This document shows positions 44,551 to 57,037 of a stretch of DNA of 64,000 nt, in pieces. The first letter of the stretch is position 1. Every line of letters starts with the position of its first letter. The DNA comes from Isoetes taiwanensis. Lineage: Eukaryota > Streptophyta > Lycopodiopsida > Isoetales > Isoetaceae. The stretch covers positions 1,033,196 through 1,097,195 of the forward strand of contig JAJEKV010000160.1 in the NCBI GenBank assembly GCA_021234155.1. The letters are read 5' to 3'. Made by a program: the position numbers and the translations under genes. The notes beneath the pieces were generated by a model, which was not told where the DNA came from, ran no database searches, and saw only the letters and a program-made list of their open reading frames with translations.

Positions 44551-45386
44551 TTTTCATCGAGCATAATTCCAAAACTCATATTAAATAAACAATAATAACA
44601 ACAACAAAGATCTCGGTAATACCAACTTCTTTTGAAAAAATAATATAAGTGATGCATTACCTTGACCTGTTAAGTTGTCTCCTGCATCCCATGAATATGT
44701 AGCATAATAACAGGGGGTTTTTTTTGTGTTTTTATACTTTTTTTTCAATGGTTTTGCTATGATTTGGTCGCCGTATTCGCGTGCGTGTACTAAATAGTAC
44801 TTCTAGAGTGCGCCCTTTTTTGACCGTGTGGTTGTGGTTGTGGTTGAAACTATTTTTAATTTATTTGACCATGCAGTGCTCGAGGCCCTTTAGTTTAGGG
44901 TTAGGCCATTCAGTTTAGGGTTTTCCAAGTTTCAATGGAATGATCTTTATCAGATTTGGATCTCCAGGATTCGATGCGGCTCCCATAATTATTTCTGTGG
45001 AGCAAGCCTCTGAATAGAGACAGAAGGTTCGGCCTCTTCAATCCGGCACTGCACTCTAGCTTCACCGCCATACCTGAGCTTGGCCACCCCTGAAGCTTGG
45101 TCGCCATAGCTCGAACCTTATGGAGTTCGCTCAGCAGAATCAAGCATAGCGGCTCTCAAGCATAGTTTAGGGTGGCTGATCTCAAGCATAGCGGCTCTTC
45201 TAGAGGCTGAGAATCATCATTTCGACCTACCTGCAAGTCATTTGACCACCTTCGAAGAGCAGTTGAAATAGCAAGAGGGCAGACACCATCGCTGGAGTTA
45301 TCACTGGTGTGATTTGAGATATGTGAGCTATTTAATTCTATTGCTGAATTTGTTTCAGCTCTTAGCAAGTTCATTCTCATATTCAG
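44551..45386. other. Unassigned DNA after the Helitron end
   Basis: No gene recognised. Two TTTAGGG-like words near 44889-44925 resemble plant telomere repeat but are too few to mean a telomere remnant. Confidence 0.4.
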
Positions 45387-45998
45387 GTACCAAGGGATAA
45401 GGATGGGGAGCTTGCATTCGATGAACTTATTTGTCCCAGATGTGCAAAGTCATGCACGTTCCTGTCCTGCTATCCTGAGATTCTTATCCAGCCACTTATC
45501 CTCAATATACACCAATCTGGAGTGGTCAATGGAAGTTGTGAAAATGTAAATTCTACAGAGGAAAAGCCACAAGAGGCTTCAGCCTTGACTATGGAATCTG
45601 GAAAAGTTGTGAGTGTTCAAGATGCAACTTGCAAGCTGAAGAGGGGTATTAAGACTCTATCTTCAGTTGGGAAAAAGGCGATTTTTCTTGACAGGTTCTA
45701 GGTTCTGGAGAAACAAGCTTTGTCAATGTCTTGATTGTCAAAAAATGTTTTGAGTCTCGGAAGATCCTGAGTATAATGACCTGACTGAAAGCTTGAAATC
45801 TTTCCTGGTGAGTACTTGAGATTAGAAAAGTTTATGCTAGATATTCAATCTTCTTTCTGATCTTGGTTTCTCTTTGATATATCCTACTTAAATATTTTCC
45901 ACCACGGGTTTCAAGAATCTGGACGAGCAGTAACTTGTGCAGATATGCATGAATTTTTTGAGAAGCGTAAGAAGAAACGACAGAGAGCCTTCCAGTGA
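45387..45998 (+). pseudogene. UBR7-like (UBR/PHD E3 ligase) 3' exons, broken
   Basis: After an acceptor (ATATTCAG) the frame reads VPRDKDGELAFDELICPRCA and SCTFLSCYPEIL, typical of the region after the PHD finger in plant UBR7 homologues. Next come FLDR and FWRNKLCQCLDCQKMFESRK, then EDPEYNDLTESLKSFL, a donor GTGAGT at 45808, and a last exon 45916-45998 with ESGRAVTCADMHEFFEKRKK and TGA. UBR7 is a putative ubiquitin ligase that reads histone tails. The UBR box and PHD finger themselves are missing. A 7-bp direct duplication (GGTTCTAGGTTCTGG, about 45703) and another frame shift near 45765 disable it. Likely a captured or relict fragment. Confidence 0.7.
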
Positions 45999-47160
45999 TT
46001 GTTAAATTGGAATTTGAGAGAAATTTGATTCCATTCAGGAAACTTCTAGAGATGTTTCTGTTTTACTCGCGTAAAATTTTGCCGAAGGTAGAAGCTTTGT
46101 TTCAATAGTATGACACACGGAGAAGAATCAAGCTGTTTCAATTTTGACGATTTCAATTTAGTTCCCTTGCCATAACTTGAAGGCTTAGGATGCTTTCTGT
46201 GTTAGGCTGATTTTTGCATGCTTTAGGATGAAGGCTGTTAAAATCTCATAACCATGTGGGAAGATCATGGAATAATTCCAGTACTGGAGCACTGCAATTG
46301 CAACTGCATACTTGTTATGGTAGTGCAACTGCATACTTGTTATGGTAGTGTAGTATGTAATAAGATTTAACATTCTTCAAAAGCATTTGAAGAAATCTAT
46401 TTTGGAGGTATATATTCATGTGGTACTTTATGTTGCAATCTTACACGGTTGCAGAGATATAGATGGGCAGACATAATGGGTTCAAATCCCATATTATAAC
46501 CTCACTACCAATTATATGCTCATTTTTTAATTTCTTTTATAATATCATTATAATAAAATGCTTTGTTAGGGCCCGGAGGGCCCAAAAAAAATTTCATATA
46601 ACAAACAACACATAACTACCATTAATATTAATTAACACAAACCATTGCATTTAACCATTTACATTAAAATCCCCCTGAAACCCCCTTTGGTTTGGGTGCA
46701 TATTCACACGGGGGTGACTCCGGGCAGCGAGAGCTGTTGGATGGGCATATTCACCCTTTATTCCTTAATCTACACCGTATATAAAGTTCCTCGTTTGTGG
46801 GGTATCCATGTACAGAATTTGCTATATTGTATAACAAAATTTGTAAAATACTATAATGCCTATAGTTCAAAACTGAATATAAATAATTCACTTATGATCA
46901 TTATGTAATCTATTTGTAGTATATTGAAGCTCAAAGAATGACTTTTGGGAGATGAATAAGATAATATGTGGATGGCATATGGGACTTCGCAACTTGAAAA
47001 ATGTGTATATAGTATTTGAGGAATTATTCCAATTCCATGTCGCAACGTTGAGAATTTTTATTGTTTCTCAAACTTCCATGGAGATTATATCAATGTTTAT
47101 GGAGTTCAAAATACGATAAATGGGCCCCTTCTTATTAAGTTCTTAAGTTTTCGATGTACT
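45999..47160. other. Unassigned DNA with tRNA T-arm-like sequence
   Basis: 46476-46492 forms ATGGG-TTCAAAT-CCCAT, a perfect tRNA T-arm/B-box-like hairpin, but no matching A box or acceptor stem was seen; a SINE remnant is possible. GGGCCCGGAGGGCCC at about 46569 is a GC-rich palindrome. No gene recognised. Confidence 0.35.
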
Positions 47161-47248
47161 TTTCTATTGCACCAATTTTTCCTTCTTCTAGAAGGAATTC
47201 CACGTTTCTATTGCACCAATTTTTCCTTCTTCTAGAAGGAATTCCACG
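47161..47248. repeat. 44-bp perfect tandem duplication
   Basis: Two copies (47161-47204 and 47205-47248) starting TTTCTATTGCACC and containing the palindrome CTTCTAGAAG. Confidence 0.9.
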
Positions 47249-49284
47249 TGAATGAGTAGTCTTTTGGCACATCGTTATTGTGTTTTTACACGACCATTAC
47301 AAAACATATTGTTCTGTTAACTGTTAACGTTCACCAGCCCAAAATTAACTCCGACTTATTTTACAAGTTTGTGGAATGTGATGCTTTGCTTTTCATTGAC
47401 GTGCCACATATCCTTAAAGCTTGTCACCAAAAGAAGAAAATTTTAAATGGTCCAAAGGTTAAACAAAATATCCTCTTTTCATTCTCAAAGAGCACTAATA
47501 TTGCTCCATTCTCATTCCCAAACCTTATTTATGGATTCTTATCTATGCATTAACATTTTTGGGGCCGATATCCGAGATCCCCCAATTTCCGTGAATTCCT
47601 TATCTGGAATGGGTTATCCTCGGCATTCGGCATGTTGCTCAGAATGATGCAGTCGGCGAGGTATTTGGCATCGACATGCACTGCACCGACAGCTCATGGA
47701 ATCCATTGGTAGCGTGTAGATGTAAGGTCAGACCCTTTGTATGCAAGTAGGTTGCTTTGTTTTTGGCCAAATTTGATGTTTGAGGTGCTAGGTTGTCTCT
47801 TACAGGACGAAATCGGGAGCTTAGCGACCTGCATAGCAAATATTAGAGACCTTAGCGACCTCCATAATGGATACTATTTACACAGGTAGATGCAATGATC
47901 TAGAGACCCATAGAAATTTGTGTAATGATTGTGAGGATTTTTTAGCCTGCCATGGCTTGAAATGCTCTGAAAACCCTTATTATTATGTGTAGGATCCTGT
48001 GCCAGACTAGCCTGGTTGCATATGAGAGGACGAAGCTGGAAACATAACCACCTGCATATTGTTTACACATGCGTCTTCATCCACCTATCTGCAAAATAGC
48101 CTTCTCTTTACAGCCTTCTCTTTACGAAATCATACTATTGGTTCCTTATTATTTGTGCTAATGGATAAATGATTATTTATGCAGGCTTTGTTGTTTCATG
48201 GATACAAGCAAAGTAGAGCAGTAGAAATACTTTCTGTACTTTTTTGGAAGCCTCTTCATGAGTGGGTCAGAGACCCACCCCATATGGACTCACATCTACT
48301 ATATTTATTTTGACTTGGCAGATCTGGGTACTGTCAGCTTTCTGCGTTAAAGATCGGACCACAAATAAGATAAAGGTGATCATTTGTATCTGTAACTTGG
48401 TTACGTGTCGAACTTGATCCAGTCCAAAATACTAATCTAACGGGCCTGTGCATCCAAAGCATCACTAATGAGTTGTGATTGTACAATTGACATTGCAGAT
48501 TTGGTGTTATAACTCTGATGCCACTTCAAAATGACGGCAGAGGATATTAGATGGTACTTTTTGCAAGCATTGATCTTAACCTATCGCACTGTGTAAACCA
48601 AGAGGGTTATTATCCAGCATAACTTCAGTAGGATTTTACCTAAGGAGAGCATGTGCAAAGGCTTCCATAAGTCTCCAGATTTTTGCTTTTGAACAGTCCA
48701 AGAAAGATGTATAGGATGCAGGAGGCATCTCATTTCTATTCTGATTGTCTTCATATGTTCATTTGCCTTTTCTTTTTAGGTTCTGCCTCTTCAAGACCTG
48801 ACAATACACTTACATTTGTTGTATTCTCGATTTAATTGTTGGTTTTTTATTTCATTGCAACTGCTTCTGCCACATCTGGGGAATCAGTCTTTTCAAAAGG
48901 GTTAATTTGTGCACTGCACTGATTTCACACTGCCACTGTCACTGCTCTGCCAGAGTTCATGCTTTAAGGACGCAACAAAGCAAGTAGGTATTGTTTTGTG
49001 CAGTTCATTATCCTTCCGACCATAGGTCTCAGGTCTCAATTAAGCAAATTATATATAATGTTGTTGCTTTTGCTTGCAGATAATTTTGGTTGTGCATCAA
49101 CCTCTATAAATAAATTGTGTTTGTAGGGTTGCCTTGAAGAAGAACCGACACTGTCATATGAAGACCATGTTGTTTGTTGTTTTTATCCACTTTGGTGCTC
49201 CACTCTTCTGTTTGCACTAAGCATGTCTTTATCCAATTTCATTGGAATCAGACATCAAGGCTTTTACATACAAGTTCCTTAGCT
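47249..49284. other. Unassigned DNA
   Basis: Moderate frames at 47278-47553 and 47600-47760 lack recognisable domains. Nothing else supported. Confidence 0.35.
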
Positions 49285-49596
49285 TGCACCAGCACAGCCT
49301 GGTTCTATGATGGGCAGTCTTGCTAGCACAGTGGCACAAGGTAATGTCTTTTTTATTTGATGGTGTTTTTGTTGTTTAAACTATTAATTCGGGTGTTGTG
49401 ACGAGGAGTCGCTTATGGAAATGGCAATGCAATTGCGCACCACATGTGGAATGGCAATGCAATTGCTCATCGTGCAGTTGACGATACATGGGACCTAGAC
49501 AGGTGCAAGAGAGTCCAATCAACCACGAGTTTGCCGGCACTCACAACTATTGGAGCTGCTGATGCATGTGGCAATCATACGAAGGCATTCCAAGCT
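49285..49596 (+). pseudogene. CHCH-domain (CHCHD2/Mix17-like) gene fragment
   Basis: Exon about 49285-49340 reads APAQPGSMMGSLASTVAQG with donor GTAATG. Exon 49406-49596 continues GVAYGNGNAIAH...AHRAVDD and later GAADACGNHTKAFQA, ending at GTAAGT. This is the glycine/alanine helix and first Cys motif of the mitochondrial intermembrane-space CHCHD2/10 family. The second Cys pair is not found and the N-terminus is missing. A 27-bp duplication repeats NGNAIAH. Probably a relict or captured fragment. Confidence 0.6.
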
Positions 49597-50498
49597 GTAA
49601 GTTATTGGAACAAATCTTGCTTGAAATTTTAGGCTGTTTGTTTGCTGTCATACTATCAAAATGACCTGTAAGGAGTGGGAATGATATCACCAAGTGCCAA
49701 TTCTATATGGACATGCTTGCTAAATGTTAGAGCAGTTCAACAACTTCTGCTACGAGTCCTTCTCATCTGCTATTCCAGTTTGTTGAGGGTTTTGGGATAT
49801 AATTGTATTGTGTTCTTCAGAAATTTATAAGGCTTATAGGGCAGGTGATGCTTTCTTTCCTAATAATAGTTTTGTTGGCATCGATGCTGCACTAAGCTGA
49901 AGGATCAGATAAGATAGTGAGACAAATGTAAGCTCTACCCTAAAATGGGCTTCATGCAAAAACAACAAAGTCCAGGCTTCATTATTCCTGATGCAAATTG
50001 CGAGGAGCTAGGATATCTGAGTTTATTTCCCTGTAAAATTACCAAAGCATCTCTTTAATTAAGTGCTTAGCTTCATTTTGCATGTTTCCCTTTCAACTTA
50101 AAATCTTGATCATGCCTAGCTTCATTTGCTGCTTCTGTACTTGGAACAGTAATTGTGACATAAGCCTTCCTAGATCTTTGGCAGCCATGACTGATTCTCT
50201 TGGTTCTGTACTTAGTATAGTCATTTTAATTTCTAACTTCGTTTAAAATGCATGCCTATTTATGTTAGTGTGTTAATGCTGCAACACATGAACACATTTG
50301 TGTAAAACTTGGGCGAGCTGGGAATTGTGGAAGAGATGCATCCAAGAGAAATATTTTGTCTGCAAATGTGCATCCAAAAGAAATATTTTGTCCACAAAAG
50401 TGGTTGGATCAAGTTATTAATCTTGCAATGCAAGAACACGACATTTAAAAGTTGATTGAAACATTGAATGGCCTAGCTGTAATATTATTCCGTTATTC
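49597..50498. other. Unassigned DNA
   Basis: No coding or structural feature supported. It ends at the ATTAG target-site duplication (50499-50503). Confidence 0.35.
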
Positions 50499-50503
50499 AT
50501 TAG

Positions 50504-52392
50504 TGTAACGGACCTGGCCACTTGATGGGGCAGCATGCGTATTTAAATACGCATGTATCCATGCATGGCATGCATGCATGCGTGCATGCATGTGTAGAGA
50601 GCTTAAAAGCAAGGGTTTTCTTGTGTTTTTAAGAAGGAGCCTTGCAAAGCTTTTGTAAGAGGCCAGAGATGAATTGCAGAGCATAGAAGGATTCTGTTGG
50701 AGACACCAAAGAGGCAAGAGCTTGGAGATCACATCAAGAACGGCATCAAACATCTTCTTACAGGTGGGGTTTTGTTGAGTTAATCTGAGGTACATGGGCT
50801 GATATCATTGGATTTATGCATGAATTGATAAGAAGGTTTGGCTATGTATGTTCGAGAAAGTATGGCATGCAGAAACATCCAGAGGAATGAAAGATGGAAT
50901 AGAAGCTAATCTAGATGCATGGTAATTATCCTAAAAGAGCCTGGAGTAGGCCGAAATTGATGCAGGAGGAATCTAGTTGAGAAGTTATGGGCTACAACAA
51001 CGGTTTTTCATGCAACAGACGGAATCGCCGCCGACGGAGCCAGAAGATCTGGAAATATCCCGATATGACATGGAACAGGCCGATTTGGGCATTAGAACCC
51101 CGATGCATTGTGGGCAGCTCCGAAAAGTTGCAACCTGATCTGTATCCCGATTTGTTTGTTGGTTGTTTCGTTGTTTTATTTGTCCTTTTCCTTGATTTCT
51201 TGTTAACAAATGTCATGTACACCTTAAATAAAGTTATAAGAAATGGATAAATAAATATACAAGGAGTATAAGGGAAACTATGGAAGTACAAGGGCAGGGA
51301 TCTAGCACAGACTATCCACAATAGTAAGTTCAGTACAGATGCAGGAGATAGGTCTGATTTGATTATTAGTTATTTAAGTATGCTTTGTTGAATTAAACAA
51401 GATAAGGTCCTAAAGTAACATGAGGCATTGAACGAGTGGTTCCTAGAGATGGGGCCTGGTTTTATGGTAAGTTGGCAGAGGCTATATCCAGTTGCGGTCA
51501 TGAGGTCCTGTGGATTTTTAAGCCAGAAGTGCAAGATTTGGAGTTTCCACATTAAGACGCATTAATAAATCTTAAGCTATGGAAAGTGGGTTTTTAATTC
51601 TCTTAAGAAAGTGGGTTTTTAATTAGAATACTAAAAAACCTTAGCTAACAATGGTTCAAAAAGAAATAGATGTTGGAACTTTGGAGATATGGAGAAGTAG
51701 TTACCAAGACATCAGGGAAAAAGACAAATAAAACAACGAAACAACCAACAAACAGATCGGGTTGCAACTTTTTGGAGTTGCCCACAATGCATCAGGGTTC
51801 TAATGCCCAAATCGGCCTGTTCCATGTCATATCGGGATATTTCCAGATCTTCTGGCTCCGTCGGCGACGATTCCGTCTGTTGCATGAAAAACCGTTGTTG
51901 CAGCCCATACTTCTCAATTAGATTCCTCCTGCATCAATTTCGCCCTACTCCAGGCTCTTTTAGGATAATTACCATGCATCTAGATTAGCTTCTATTCCAT
52001 CTTTCGTTCCTCTGGATGTTTCTGCATGCCATACTTTCTCGAACATACATAGCCATACCTTCTTATCAATTCATGCATAAATCCAATGATATCAGCCCAT
52101 GTACCTCAGATTAACTCAACAAAACCCCACCTGTAAGAATGTTTGATGTCGTTCTTGATGTGATCTCCAAGCTCTTGCCTCTTTGGTGTCTCCAACAGAA
52201 TCCTTCTATGCTCTGCAATTCGTCTCTGGCCTCCTACAAAAGCTTTGCAAGTCTCCTTCTTAAAAACACAAGAAAACCCTTGCTTTTAAGCTCTCTACAC
52301 ATGCATGCATGCATGCATGCATGCATGCCATGCATGTATACATGCGTATTTAAATACGCATGCTGCCCCATCAAGTGGCCAGGTCCGTTACA
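50504..52392. mobile_element. Inverted-LTR / foldback element, 1.9 kb, TSD ATTAG
   Basis: Both ends are TGTAACGGACCTGG facing inwards, with about 700-bp inverted arms (50504-51205 and 51695-52392) that are near-identical, around a ~490-bp core. ATTAG flanks both sides (50499-50503 and 52393-52397). TG start and a 5-bp duplication are typical of LTR-retrotransposon integration, but the repeats are inverted, not direct. Each arm contains the palindrome CATGCGTATTTAAATACGCA-TG and a GCATGCAT tract. No coding or primer-binding site seen. Confidence 0.8.
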
Positions 52393-52397
52393 ATTAG

Positions 52398-53190
52398 AAA
52401 ATGTAAAAATATTGTTTAAAACATCTCCTTATTGATAACTTCATAAAAGCACCACCACATATTTTGAATTGATAAGGCATATATCTGGATGATACAATTA
52501 GGTAAACTCTATTCAAACAAATTGCAAATGCTTCCTACATAGAACAAATAAGTTGGGGACATAAATTAAATCTATAGGCTTCACATTATAGAACATCTAG
52601 ATTTAAATGTATCGGTTTCACATTGTAGAACATCTATTATGGTGTACTAACACTATACTAATATAAGGCAATATATTTGTAAAAGCCAGAATAATAATAT
52701 CCATTAACACTTATACATTATATAAGATGTTTAAATTTCATGTCCCCTCCATGGGCAACAGTCATGCCATGACATATAGCAACTAAGCCCTCTACCCAAA
52801 GATCAATTGCTTAGTCTATTACACACACTTCAAATCGGGCCCCTGGGGGAGGGGGGGAGATTCCACACAAAATCCGCCCATGCTACCCATTTTCCTCTCC
52901 TAAAGTGGAGCAAGATTGAGCAATGTAAGGCACTTTGATATTAGTGTAGCATATCCTAGACCAATGTTAATTACTAGAGTCATCAATCTTAATTATTTCA
53001 ACACATTTGCTACAAGGGCCAACTCTAAGACCTACCATCACGCCAAGCAACAATATTGATAATCCAGATAGACTTGAAAAATATCACTTAATTGAGTAAA
53101 AAACAAAGTGCTGTTTTACTTTCTATCTGGCATGATTACCTGCATTTCGCTGATTTACTTGCATTCTGGCTGATGTTTACTTGCATTCTG
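52398..53190. other. Unassigned DNA upstream of the oil-body gene
   Basis: AT-rich, no coding feature. A short repeat occurs at 52570-52630 (ATAGGCTTCACATTATAGAAC and a near copy). Confidence 0.4.
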
Positions 53191-53227
53191 GTTTCAAGAA
53201 TTGAACGTCCCTTGTTTCCACGTTATA

Positions 53228-53328
53228 GGAAAGCCCATTTAGTGGGCTTCCTGCTGCGTCAACAGGGCTCCGTGTTGCCACGCGTCGCCCTGTTTCCATA
53301 GCAGGAAAGCCCATAGTGGGCTTTCCTA
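53228..53328. promoter_or_regulatory. Paired hairpins upstream of the oil-body gene
   Basis: GGAAAGCCCATTTAGTGGGCTTCC (53228-53251 region) and AGGAAAGCCC-ATA-GTGGGCTTTCCT (53303-53328) are near-identical hairpins. Between them ACAGGGC and GCCCTGT form another pair. Function unknown. Confidence 0.55.
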
Positions 53329-53398
53329 TATACAGAGCCATCGCAAAAAGAAATCTTCAGTGATTATGGCATCTTCGAGGGATTATCATTAATAATCA

Positions 53399-53488
53399 CT
53401 AGAATATTCTTTGAAATAAAATGTTCGGCTAGAATATTCTTTGAAATAAAATGTTCGGGTAGAATATTCTTTGAAATAAAATGTTCGG
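53399..53488. repeat. 30-bp tandem repeat, 3 units
   Basis: Three essentially perfect units starting CTAGAATATTCTTTGAAAT (53399, 53429, 53459), ~200 bp upstream of the oil-body gene start. Confidence 0.92.
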
Positions 53489-53681
53489 GAAGTTATGTAT
53501 TAGAACCATGCTAAAAATAATTTGCAAGGGCATGTGGTTAAGAAAGCGAGGAACTTATTATTGCATGCTGTGCTACAGATGGCGCTTGTAAAAGCGTGCA
53601 TGTTGTGCTGGAGATGGCGATCGATGCGGCATCGTGAGTAAGTTGTTAAGCGCTGCCTTGACAGATGCAAATGGATCAACA

Positions 53682-55063
53682 ATGGCCGCCATGGGCCCTG
53701 GTCCTGCTTCTACCTCTGTCGACATTCCTGGGAAAGATCCTGAAACATCCACAGTGCTGCTCGAGACAGGTACCGGAATGATTCAAAGCCTTGCGCCTGT
53801 TAAGAAGATCCATCAACACCTCTGCGCGTAGGTTCTCTTCTTCTATTCCATTTTTTTTCGTTCAAATGTACTTTGCTACTAATAGTGTTCAATTCATCAG
53901 CACTTAGATATGCAGGGTCTGGTATATTAAACCTTAAAATGATTTCCCAGACATATTGTTTGTGATATTATTTTGGCTTAGGATTTTTTATTGGCCATTT
54001 CCTAGACGTATTGTCCTGAATTTTAGCTTTTCTGGCTTATTATCCTGCATCAACGCTGTACGCTTTTTCTTTTTTTTTTCTGTTTTAGGTTTTTGTATTA
54101 GATTGAGCATTCGCTTGAGTTTAGGGCTTTGATTAACAAGGACTTATATTTCATTTTATATGTTCATTTTTGGACTTGTATCTCATTTTATATGTCCATT
54201 TCTGGTTTCTTTTAGTCCTGATTAATTAGCGTTTTATACATACTTCCTTTGTGCAGATTTCATTTTTATGCTTATGACATGTCAAGACAAGTAGAGGCAC
54301 ACCACTATTGCAGTCATGTGAATGAGGAAGTGAGACAATGTGTAATATATGACACTCCATTTGAAAATGCTAGGATCATTGGTATTGAGTACATTATTCA
54401 TGAGAGGCTGTTTAACACACTGCCAGATGAGGAGAAAAGGCTGTGGCATTCTCATGATTATGAGGTTAAAGGGGGCATTTTGTTCATGCCAGATGTTCCT
54501 AAGATTGCAGAACATGCAGAGATGGCTAAGCTGGTGAAATCATATGGAAAAACCTTTCATTTTTGGCAATACGATCGTGGGGATGTTCTGCCCCTTGGAT
54601 TGCCACAGCTTATGATGAGCTTCACTAATGATGGCCAACTTGAACCTTTATTAGCAGAAAGTGAGTTCCCTTTTCATTTCATATGTCGATGCTTTAGCAC
54701 TGCTATAATGTTTTTTCTGGCTATATTTTTTACAGCTACTGCTACAATGTTCACAATGTTGTTATTTTTTACCAGCTGCTATGTTGATTTGCTATGTCTT
54801 TTGCTGATTTATATAGATCAATGTCTACAATGATTTCTATTATGCTTTTTATGATGCTCTCTGTTCTATGTGAGATTAAGAAAGGTTTTGACTAGCTAAT
54901 ATGCCTCTCAGATATTGAGAAACGCTTTGATGTGTCCTTTGAAAAGAATGGAAAGAACAGAGCTGATCTTCAGGGGCCGGACTTTGGCATTCATCCTTTA
55001 GCTAACCCATGGACAAAGGGCATAGGCCTGGCCACAAAGTTGAAGGAAGCTGGAGATGGTTGA
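53682..55063 (+). CDS. Oil-body-associated protein 1-like (DUF1264), 3 exons, intact
   Basis: Exons are 53682-53827, 54257-54660 and 54912-55063. The joins keep frame exactly (146+404+152 = 702 nt, 233 aa plus stop) with GTAGGT/GTGCAG and GTGAGT/CTCTCAG splice sites. The protein starts [20 protein letters not shown], then [74 protein letters not shown] and IHPLANPW, all hallmark blocks of plant OBAP1/DUF1264. OBAP1 associates with seed oil bodies and affects their size and stability in angiosperms; the role here is inferred. Length fits the family. A GTG-initiated extension upstream is open but the ATG at 53682 fits homologues. No frame breaks, unlike the transposon-borne genes. Confidence 0.92.
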
Positions 55064-57000
55064 AATTTCTAAAGAGGCTGAGTTTATACAGTAAATAGAA
55101 AATGTTATTTTTGTAGAAAATCAAATGGTGTCTTATGCCATAATGGATACTGCTGTTTTTGTTGCCATAATCGATTCTCTTTTTCCAAGTATTATGGGTT
55201 TATTTTGTAGGATTGAATATGGGTCGTTGGCTGGCATCTTTTTCACATAGAAACTTTTAAGGTATTTTGAGACAAAACATGTACTTTCACGGTAATCCAT
55301 GGTTGAGACAAATCAAATAAAAAACAAGCTCCCAGCTTCACACAGGTCTGCGCATCCATCCGGCTTATGGCTTCAACCAGGTATAGCTATGGCATGTCCT
55401 CATAGCATGCTAGAAACCGTGCTGCCATCATACAGCCATCGCCATCCTGCCATAGCAAGATCCATAAAACAGAAAACCATCCTCAAGTCTGGGCAGCGGC
55501 TTCCTAACAAGCGGATTTAGCTAGAATTTGGGTGAACAGCGGCCGTTCAAGCAGAGAACATATCTTATTAAAACAGAAAAAACAGCTAGTTTATCTCTGC
55601 AGCACAGGAACAACATTATCTACAGCTGTTCAAGACTGCCCTGAACAACTGCACAAAGCAGAATAAGGAGACGTCTAGCCCTCTGGATTCGCCATCCATC
55701 CTACCTAGCAGAGGTCGTTTCCATTCAATCGTCCCTCTGGGCCCATGCTTTAGGAACAAACAGGTTAGAAAAGACAGAAATACCAAATACAAAGCAGCAG
55801 GTCGTTTGTTGGCTTCAACGATGCCTGTGCCTGCTCTGCTCCGCCGCACCTGCAAAAACAGAGAGCCCAGCCTCGAAAAAGGAAGTGGCGTGAAACGCCA
55901 TCGACGCCCTACAATTTAGCATGAAAAATAGCCAACAATAAACTTGCAAACACGTTAAAATTAGAAACTAGACTACTAAATGCAAACAAGCTGCTCAAAC
56001 ATGCCAAAATATACCCTTTTTCATACAATACGACATCAAAATCATAGTCCTAACCACTGATTCCCAAATACCAAACTAAAATCGCAGAAGTTTATGGATA
56101 CTGTTGTTTCTGTTGCAATATTGCTATGTTGTATCTGGTGTGTATTTCAAGTGTCCTCTATAGATATTGCTGTTTCTATGGTATACATCGAGTAATATTA
56201 AATAAGTAATATTATATTCTTGTCATCATCTGTTAATGTTTCACATTGTTGCGGCGCTACCATAGCAGGGTACACAATTTTGTCAATAAGGTTGCAAAAT
56301 TATCTTGATACTAAGATTTGGGCAATGGTGGACCGAAGAAAGGTGGTTTTGTGTTTGTTGTGGATTTTTTCTAAGGTCCAAAATTAGATGTTCCTTATGT
56401 ATGCCTGCGTTTTCATACCTGGTATTTTTTTGGACACATGCAGCGGTCGATGCTTGGTATTCGCGAGGGCAGGCTTTATGTTGCAAGAGAAATCCGGCCT
56501 GATGGATTGTAGATCCAGCACTTTTTTTTTTTTTGTTGTGGCCTCTGTTTCGGGTTTTGTAGGGCAAAGCGAGCCTTGTTCCACTATATTTCAATCATTG
56601 CCAAGGTTTAGAAGCTGTGCTTTAGATTATGCACAGGATTTCATGTATTTCAGTGGCAGGTAGGGCTTCAGATATAGAAGAACAGATAGAATCGGCCGCT
56701 TGATGTGGAATCACTATTAGATTCATCCACGCATTAAGGGCACTCGAGTTTAGGGTGCATGAGCCGAGCTGGGTGGTTTGGAGTTTCACCGTCTCTTGGA
56801 TAGACATTTTTTTTTTTCCTTTGCAATGGTTCATGAACTTGTATTCGCCATTTCCTTACGTATTTTTATATGTACATACATACACTGGAGAGCGTCGAAG
56901 TACATAGGGGTATATAGATCTGGCATATTTCTAGGAATATGCTAAAATCCGATGAACCTTAAAAAACAATAAGGAGTGAACAATAAGGAGTAAAAATCAC
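55064..57000. other. Unassigned DNA downstream of the oil-body gene
   Basis: Includes its 3' UTR. Several short frames (55299-55520, 56305-56663) have no recognisable domain. T-runs at about 56521-56534 and 56807-56817. No other gene supported. Confidence 0.45.
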
Positions 57001-57009
57001 AATATTACA

Positions 57010-57037
57010 CTAGAAAAAGTGCCCAGCATTGCTGGAC
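57010..57037 (-). repeat. Helitron-type 3' terminus (reverse), diverged
   Basis: Host A, CTAG (57010-57013), AAAAAGT spacer and hairpin GCCCAGC-ATT-GCTGGAC with one mismatch. The following sequence resembles that after the 44523 end (TTTTC-TCG-G, AATTCCAAAA). 5' end not found. Confidence 0.7.

Noticed and set aside
44881-44925. Interstitial telomere repeat
   Set aside because: Only two to three imperfect TTTAGGG words.
46560-46590. GGGCCCGGAGGGCCC as a Helitron 3' hairpin
   Set aside because: The spacing to any CTRR end is wrong and the flanking sequence does not match the family seen elsewhere.
52305-52330. Regularly spaced repeats as a CRISPR array
   Set aside because: GCATGCAT microsatellite inside a transposable-element arm in a plant genome; no spacers.
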